DNA of 64,000 nucleotides from Brugia malayi (lineage: Eukaryota; Nematoda; Chromadorea; Rhabditida; Onchocercidae). A program made the position numbers and the translations under genes. The notes beneath the pieces were generated by a model. That model was not told the origin of the DNA. It searched no databases and saw only the letters and a list, made by a program, of their open reading frames with translations. Shown here one piece after another: positions 50,868-64,000 of the stretch. Every line of letters begins with the position of its first letter. Within the stretch, counting starts at the first letter, position 1. The stretch is taken from positions 6,172,649-6,236,648 of the forward strand of contig NW_025062477.1 in the NCBI RefSeq assembly GCF_000002995.4. The letters are read 5' to 3'.

Positions 50868-52518
50868 AGATGATCTCACATTGCATTCCTTTTTATAACT
50901 AGACACGTTATGAAGATTTTTTGCTTCATCGTCTTTACTCGTTTTCGAAATACGAAGGATGCGAATAACGTTTTCATTCATCGGATTAATTTTCCAAACA
51001 ATGTAAACAGTTATAGGATTGTTCTGGGATGGTGTATGTACTTATAAGTAATATACTCAGCATCATTTTTCATGACAAACATTATGGTTAGGAATATTTG
51101 ATGCATTGGATGAGACTTACTTCTTCCCAGCAACAGGGATCGTCTTAGTGAAGTGCTGTTAGGAAATAGGCATGTTTTCATGCTGATGAGAAAAAATTTT
51201 CTGTAGGTGGATGTAAAATTCAAGTGCTTCCCGTAGAGTAATGGGTGTCCACTCACAGGATTAATTTTATCTTACTTTTTTTATTTTACTTTAAGAAAAC
51301 TGGGATTATTAAATGAAAAAGGAAGAAAAGGACTGCTTAGAAAAGCTTATTAATCACCTTGAGACTAATTTCAACAGTTGTCATTGATATTTTATTTGAT
51401 ATTATTAGATACTTATGTCTTTTATTTGTTCCATTCAAGGTTGCGCTCTTTTATTGAAGTACAATGCGTGTTTTACATTTTTTGTTTTGTTTTTCTGTTT
51501 ATTAGTTACATGCAGCTTTACATTTTCGTAGTTTTTTATAATGTATTACTTAAATAGTTTCACACCGTTGTTGTTCATTGTTTTTTACGACCGTATCATC
51601 TTCAATGCTTTGTAGTTCAGTTATTTTTTTAATATTTGTTAGACAAATAGAAATAAACATTTATTAATTCAATCATTATTCATAAAAGTTATTTTTTTTA
51701 GGAAAAAATATTCTTGAAATTTCGTCAATTTTTTTTTTTATATGTATGGTTTTGTATATTTTTCTTGAGGAAGTATTATTTGTGAAGCAAAGTATTTGTC
51801 TTATCATAAATGCTTAGCTACTTATGAACTGCTTTAAAAATTAAACAACTATGCATGCATTTCGGAATGATATGATTTTCTATTTCGTTCTTATTTCGCA
51901 TAGTAGCTTAGAAGTGAAGTTTTAGAATTTATATTAGTTAAGAGACTAGGAAGGCTTTTGTTAGAAAATTGTTTTTTATAAATTATATGTGAAAGTCTGC
52001 TTTTAGTACTTCTATATGAATAATTTTTTGTTAATGCATTTCCTTACTTTTTTATTTTGAAATGTTTGTAAGCTAGTGAAATAATTTTGTTTATAAATAA
52101 AGTATTTCGTTATTTCTGAAAACCCTTAATTAGTTTTCATTTATATACAGTCAAAACAACCACTTTTGAATATATTTTCATTCGGAACGTGGTCAATCTT
52201 TCATGTGCCATCAAGTCTCATATTATTTCCTTTGTTATTTCTAAGTTGCATTTTACTTTTTCATCTTGAGAATCAAAATCAATTGAGAGGAATTTGTTCA
52301 AAATGAGTTCAAGAAGTTACTGCTCCCACTTTGTTTGTTCTTGGTCCGTCATTGAGTCATCGAACTGTCACTAAACTTTGAACAGTCTTCCTAATTTTGC
52401 TGAGAAATTGAAGTGGATCGCAATTTCTCCTTAATCTTCTCAATTATTTAAATTCAGTCATTTTTAATAATTAAGGTTTGTTTGTTGCCTTATTATCTTC
52501 CACAGTTTGTCATCTTTC
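50868..52518. other. SNRK 3' UTR and spacer before lars-2
   Basis: T-rich on the plus strand, with AATAAA at 51652 and a further ataaataaag near 52094. This suggests a long SNRK 3' UTR. No supported gene lies here. The minus-strand frame at 51011-51256 has no splice or family support. Confidence 0.55.
51652..51657 (+). terminator. Candidate poly(A) signal of SNRK
   Basis: AATAAA about 785 bp after the proposed SNRK stop codon, within T-rich sequence. The distance is long, so another, non-consensus signal could be used. Confidence 0.35.
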
Positions 52519-58979
<6,461 letters not shown>

Positions 58980-60020
58980 TTTTATGGTTGATGCCGCCCA
59001 GCCATTAAAATTTATGTGAATTTTCTTTTGTAATTCATGAATTAGAAAAGAAATATCGATAAATTTGATGGAATTTACTCTTGTTTTCTTTCCGAAATCA
59101 TTGTCATCAACTTTTTTTGCTTTGAAGCTATGTAAGATTCTCGAGAAATTCTGAAAATTTTTCGACTTACTTTTACAATTTATTTTAATATAAGCTAATA
59201 AGGTTAAAAATTAACAAACAAGGTTCTTGTTGTATGTACAACTGCTACAATATTTCTTATAATATGTTATGAAGAAAGATGTTAGTTCATAAATTTTTCG
59301 TTTCATTTTTCAGCTTATTTTTTCATTTTATCTTCCATGGGAAAGAAAAATTACTGTCTTTAAGTAATTCAAATTCACTGATGCATTCGACTTTACAAAG
59401 TGTTATATTGCATGCTAGTTTAGTGACCAGGAACTACTTGTTGTTTTTTCATTCTAAATTTTTGAAAAATTTTTCTCGAAAATATTTCAATTTGCATTAC
59501 GAAGTCCAAATAAGTACTACCGAGAAATTCTAATTCAGTCATTGGAATTAAGGAAAAGAAAAAACAATTGAAATTAAAGGAAATTACTTCCAAGCAAATT
59601 AAAAATTTTCCAATGAACTGAGTGTGAAAAGTACTTTTATATTTATGGAAATTACGGCATGAGTGTTCATAATTTGTTTAAATGAAAAGTTGAAAGAAGT
59701 AAGTGATAATAAATTAGCATAACTTAATTGTGATATGATAGGATCGAGGAGTGAATCAAGCTTGGCTATCTGAACATCTTTCATCCAAAAACTAAAAAAA
59801 TAATAAAGGAAGAAGGAAGGAAAAGAGAGAATTTGAAAATTCTGTAACTTTGAATTTGAAAAATTCTATAACAAACAAATAACAATTAAAGAAAATTACT
59901 TCCAAGCAAATTAAAAATTTCCTTGAATCTAATGTAATCCAAATAAATATAATTTGGTGATAAATTATTATTTAATATTTCAGTACATTTTTTAATAAAT
60001 TCTTTTTCCTATTATCTTAG
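58980..60020. other. AT-rich region after lars-2
   Basis: About 1 kb of AT-rich sequence holding the lars-2 3' UTR. It contains a dispersed direct repeat of about 40 bp (59572-59611 and 59884-59922). The 84-codon frame at 59279-59533 is dominated by Phe, Ser and Leu and has no family support. Confidence 0.55.
59572..59922. repeat. Pair of ~40-bp direct repeats
   Basis: The sequence around attacttccaagcaaatt occurs at 59572-59611 and 59884-59922, with about 95 percent identity over 39-40 bp and 272 bp between copies. Its origin is unknown. Confidence 0.8.
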
Positions 60021-60156
60021 AAGTAAATCAGATGGGATACTCCTGAATCATTTCAAAGAATCTTTGATAACCAGAACTGATGAGTTCTTGGAGAAACTTC
60101 GAGACTTATCCTTCCTATTCATCGATGCCATCCGAAGTTTTGAATGGAATCTGAAT
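60021..60156 (+). other. Orphan exon-like segment, function unknown
   Basis: A good acceptor (cctattatcttag) and a good donor (gtaaga) bracket 136 bp with one open frame of 45 codons (SKSDGILLNHFKESLITRTD, then EFLEKLRDLSFLFIDAIRSF). It is less AT-rich than its surroundings, and the encoded peptide looks like amphipathic helix. I recognise no family. It may be an exon of a long-intron gene that continues to the right of the window. Confidence 0.45.
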
Positions 60157-61928
60157 GTAAGAAAGGTTATATGTCATATAGTGGTGATATCCGATATAAT
60201 GCAGAATATAATCGTTTTAATCTGTTGAAAAGTGAAATGCGATACAAAGTTGAACTGTTCTAAACTATTTCATTTCATCCTTTCTAGCATGAAATGATAT
60301 CTTTCTCAAAAATTTCCGCTTTATTTTTTTATTTCCACTTTTTTTTTTGTTCTAAATGAGCTTTTTCGCACAATTGATTGATAAAATAGTTACTAATGGA
60401 TTAATTATGATTGGAATGCCTTTAATTTTTGAATTCTTTATTCATATTATTTCGCTTAAATTTTTTTTTCCTTCTACGAAAATGGATAAAAAATCACCAA
60501 ACTTAATTAATTATAAATGAGCAGAAAAAAAGAGTTAACTTAGAAATTAGCGAAAATGTTTAATTTGTTGTAAATTTTAAAGTTTCAAACAAATGTTTGC
60601 ATGGGCGAAAACTAAACTAACAGCTGATGAATAATCAATGATTAGTGAAATTTGTTTCGTACAAGCATGGATGTGTGTGTATATGCTTGTGTATCTCTGT
60701 CTGTAGGCATGTGTGTATGTGTATGTGTTTATCTTAGACATTTAATCAAAGTTATAAAGTCGGAATGATTTTGATAATTTAAAGCTGTCTCATTTATCAT
60801 GCTGACGATAAATTTTAATCAAAGTTTAAATTCATTAAAATTTTATTGAAAACGAATGTCAATTATACTGTTAGTTAGTCCGAAAATTTCTTATAACTAG
60901 TAACAAAAATATAATTTCATCAATGAATTGATTAATATGAAATGATATTAATTAAATTCCTCGCAAATATTTCATCCCATTTACAAATCATATTCATTTA
61001 TATTTATAATTGTTGAAATGATTGTGCAGAAAGAAAGAATCATTTTTATGTTCTCTTTGAAACTAAAATTACGTTGTCTGTTTTCAAAATTTTTTTCATC
61101 ATATCATTTAATAAAAAGTTATAATTGTGAGGTTGAAAAAGTTGATGTATGCTAAATTAGTTAATTGATTCATTTGTAAGATTAGAAATTCAAGCAAAAT
61201 ATTTCTAAACAGTTAATAGCTTGTACTAAGAGAGGCAAGAAGATGGAAAAAAAAGATTAACTAAATAATTTTTAATCTTTGAAATCACTTTCAACTTTTT
61301 TTCGAATGTTTTAACGACTGAATTACTGTAGGATTTGATTATATAAATATTAGAGGGATAGCTATTTTAATATTAAGAAATTGTTTCCTTTTTTAAATTA
61401 TTTTCATCGTTATTGCAATTATTGCCACTTTTTTTGCCAATACAAACGATTCAACAATTCATCAAATATTTTGATAAAAATTTCTCAATTTTTCACTCAA
61501 AGATTATTGAAAACACTGTTTATCATAATAATTTCAATGTTTTCACATAAATTTGCATGACTCACTCACATCAAATATTTAATTCAAAAAAAAAGTTAAA
61601 ATTAAAATTTATTATTTCGACTCGAAAGAGAATGAAGTTCAACTAAAGCAATCTTCTTTATCTTAATATTTTCTTCTTAACTTCCTATCATTCATGTTGC
61701 ATCATTTATTAATTATTTTGTAATTTCTTATTAAATACCTCTGTTAAATAGAGAAATTCAAATGCGCACTCAAACAATCTTTTCCATCAAAATCTCTCAG
61801 ATATTTCATTTATTATTCTCCTTCTCCCGTTGGTTAGTTATAAATTTCTCATTGAAATACAAATGATAATAGTTATGTTTGTTATTGATTTCGAGACTTA
61901 TTACTATGTCATTTGACAACAATTGATG

Positions 61929-61954
61929 TCTCTCTCTCCCTCTCTTTCTCTCTC
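61929..61954. repeat. Imperfect (TC)n run
   Basis: A pyrimidine TC-repeat tract with a few interruptions in the gene-poor right end. Confidence 0.85.
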
Positions 61955-63677
61955 ATAGTAAACTTACCAACACCTGTTCAAATGGATACACCGACATTTT
62001 CCGCCAATTTCATTTAAATTCTTTGAATTTACATATTTCAGAAGTTTAAATTTAAAACTATCACTAATTACTAAGTTTCAACTATGATATCATTTTAACT
62101 GATAATTCTACAATTTAACGACCAAAAAAAAAAAAAAAAAAAAGCGCATTTCCTGAAAGAGAAAAAAAAAAGAAAACCCAGGAATGAAAGTATATTTACA
62201 TCATCCATCGTTTTACATATTCTCCTCGAGAAAATTATTTTTACTGATGGAACAGAATCAAGGCGGAAATGTTTATGCAAGGTTGGCACATTTATTCAGG
62301 CGCTTGTTGCCAAAAATTCTTTTCGTTTTCAATTGAAAGATTTGAATTGAGAAATGGAGAAAGAAAAGAAGCAGTCGATAATAGTAATATGTCCCTCTTT
62401 ATTTATTGATCGAAGTGTAATAGCATTTCAAATGGGAATATTTAAGATGACAGCCAAGGCCTAAACATTTAAGGCTTAAAGCTTAAAAAGTGCTACAAAT
62501 AAAGCCGATCTTTTCCACTTTTCCCTCTCTCTTTTTTCTCTCTTATCATCTTTATCTTATTTATAGGATTTTTTAAAAAAAACAATTCTTGATTGCAAAT
62601 TCGTTTTTATTTTTTTAACATTTTTGTATTTAAAAGAAGGTTTTTTAAATTAATAGTGAAACTTCCAATAGCAATAAAATTAAATTTTCGCGAATATATG
62701 TTAGATTGCTATTATTTTGCTCAATGAAAAGCAGTAGAAAGGGAAGAGAGAATTAATTTGATGAAAAAATAAAATAAAATATTTCGATTTCATTCATTTC
62801 ACTGACTAAATTTCCTCAAAACTTGCTCATATGCATGATTTCATTTCAATTCCTATTCGATTTTAATGTGAATAATAACACTAAGTTATTGGAAATAACC
62901 CCGCAATTTGATGAAATTATTTATTAAATTTAAAAATGAATAATTTTGTTTTTTTGTCATCTGGAAGTCCCACTGGAAACATTTTATGCATTATGCCAGT
63001 TTTTCCATTTTATGCAAATTTTCCTTTTTAATTATTTACTTACTGTTGCAATGGACGATAAGGAACATTAAGTTAAGTAGTTGCATTTGCAGGAACGCGA
63101 AAAAATAAATAAAAAATGAAATAGGAATTACATATATTAATGATTTACTCAATAAATCATTAAATTAATGATGACTGCATTAATTTCAGTTCTTCAATTA
63201 TATTGGTCGATGTTATCAAATCATTAAATTAGTAAATGAATAATTACTCTTAAACATTCTGTTATATCCGCCTATATTTAATACAGTTATTTAAATTTAA
63301 TTAACTCGTTTAACTCGTTTCTTTTCTAAATCTTCCAGCTTAGCTATCTGTAAATTATTTAATTAATTTGAATATTATATATCAAAATGTGACATAGAGA
63401 AGAGAGCAACAACTTACTTATAGTTCAACTTATAATACTTATTCTTACTTATACTTACAATTCAAGTTAAGCCAAGATGTTCAGTTATTTATTACTTAAT
63501 AAGCTAAGCAATTCTTTTCTTTAAAGTACATTTAATGAGCCAAGCTAATAATAACGAGAGAGTGAGTGTCGCTAAGATTATTAAACTAGATTTTTTTCGA
63601 AATTAAATTTCTTAATTTCTCTTCCGAAATTAATCATTTGTACATCAATCAAAGCATATATGCGTAACATAACTGAA

Positions 63678-63764
63678 TGATGATGATGATTGAGTGATGA
63701 TAATGATCAAATGATGATGACGATGGTGATGGTGATGATCGAATGATATGATAATAATATAGAA
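63678..63764. repeat. ATG/GAT trinucleotide-type repeat
   Basis: About 85 bp rich in imperfect atgatg/gatgat units with small variants (gatggtgatggtgatgatc). No reading frame is implied. Confidence 0.8.
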
Positions 63765-64000
63765 AGCTGAGATCCCTGACCTTTTCGACATGTAATAAAC
63801 AAATAAATATAGTTATGGCAAATGAAAGAAGGGAAAGTGTACTTCTACCTTCTTCTAGCGTAGTGCAGAGGTCAAAAGGGCAAAGAATACGTAGTGGCTA
63901 CTTCCTGCCCACCATAGCTATGGTCATTTTGTTGCAATGTTGCCCGTTGTACGCACATCTGACTTCATTTTTCACATTGCTACAATAATTAGAATTAAAT

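Larger units (their letters stand above)
60157..64000. other. AT-rich, gene-poor right end
   Basis: 3.8 kb of strongly AT-rich DNA, either intergenic or a long intron of a gene that includes 60021-60156. It holds a TG-rich patch (60672-60729), a TC run (61929-61954), poly-A tracts near 62125 and an ATG/GAT repeat near the end. At 63858 an acceptor-like ttcttctag precedes a short stretch that could be a micro-exon (CGTAGTGCAGAGG...), but this is weak. Confidence 0.5.

Noticed and set aside
59279..59533. An 84-codon plus-strand frame after lars-2
   Set aside because: Phe/Ser/Leu-rich, as expected from T-rich 3' UTR. No homology or splice evidence.
62095..62289. A 64-codon minus-strand frame near the right end
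   Set aside because: It runs through a poly-A/T tract and encodes a Phe run; typical AT-rich noise.

Overview
This window is eukaryotic nuclear DNA, most likely from a parasitic nematode. I favour a filarial or other spirurid worm, but that is inference. The DNA is strongly AT-rich, genes are split into many 60-300 bp exons by AT-rich introns with GT...(T-rich)CAG or TAG borders, and several genes start just after a free acceptor site that would suit spliced-leader trans-splicing. The protein set is nematode-like: an alpha-catenin-interacting HMP-2 beta-catenin, a SOL-2/Neto-like CUB protein and a PQN-59/UBAP2L protein. There are no bacterial operons, CRISPR arrays, rRNA genes or convincing tRNA genes.

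Layout, left to right: (1) 80-3859, minus: 5' part of an lpd-3/BLTP1 bridge-like lipid-transfer gene, running off the left edge. (2) 4906-15123, minus: msh-6, the MutS-alpha mismatch-repair subunit, about 27 exons. (3) 16541-21220, plus: pqn-59/UBAP2L (UBA plus RGG protein), head-to-head with msh-6 across a 1.4 kb region holding a fold-back repeat and three CACGTG boxes. (4) 22642-24916, plus: XPNPEP3-type mitochondrial aminopeptidase P. (5) 25392-29750, minus: Neto/SOL-2-like CUB-CUB-LDLa-TM protein, converging on XPNPEP3. (6) 31309-35687, minus: UTP4/cirhin, a nucleolar WD-repeat protein of the UtpA complex. (7) 37203-42425, minus: hmp-2 beta-catenin ending in a PDZ ligand. (8) 44632-50867, plus: SNRK kinase, head-to-head with hmp-2. 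(9) 52519-58979, plus: mitochondrial leucyl-tRNA synthetase. (10) 58980-64000: about 5 kb of AT-rich sequence with repeats and one exon-like segment.

Exon chains were assembled by eye from splice sites, reading phase and family similarity. For UTP4, hmp-2, sol-2, XPNPEP3, pqn-59, SNRK and lars-2 the exon lengths listed sum to an exact multiple of three, which is an internal check. In msh-6 one junction (exon 3 to 4) stays uncertain.

The genes are housekeeping or animal-specific and do not form one pathway. Same-strand neighbours (msh-6/lpd-3, pqn-59/XPNPEP3, UTP4/sol-2) lie 1-1.6 kb apart and could be co-transcribed, but nothing in the sequence proves this. I found no wholly new biological system. 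The more unusual signals are a perfect 102-bp duplication of part of an msh-6 exon, a fold-back element with nested palindromes, a decayed extra copy of an lpd-3 exon end, a degenerate editing site in the mitochondrial LeuRS, and an orphan exon near 60 kb.
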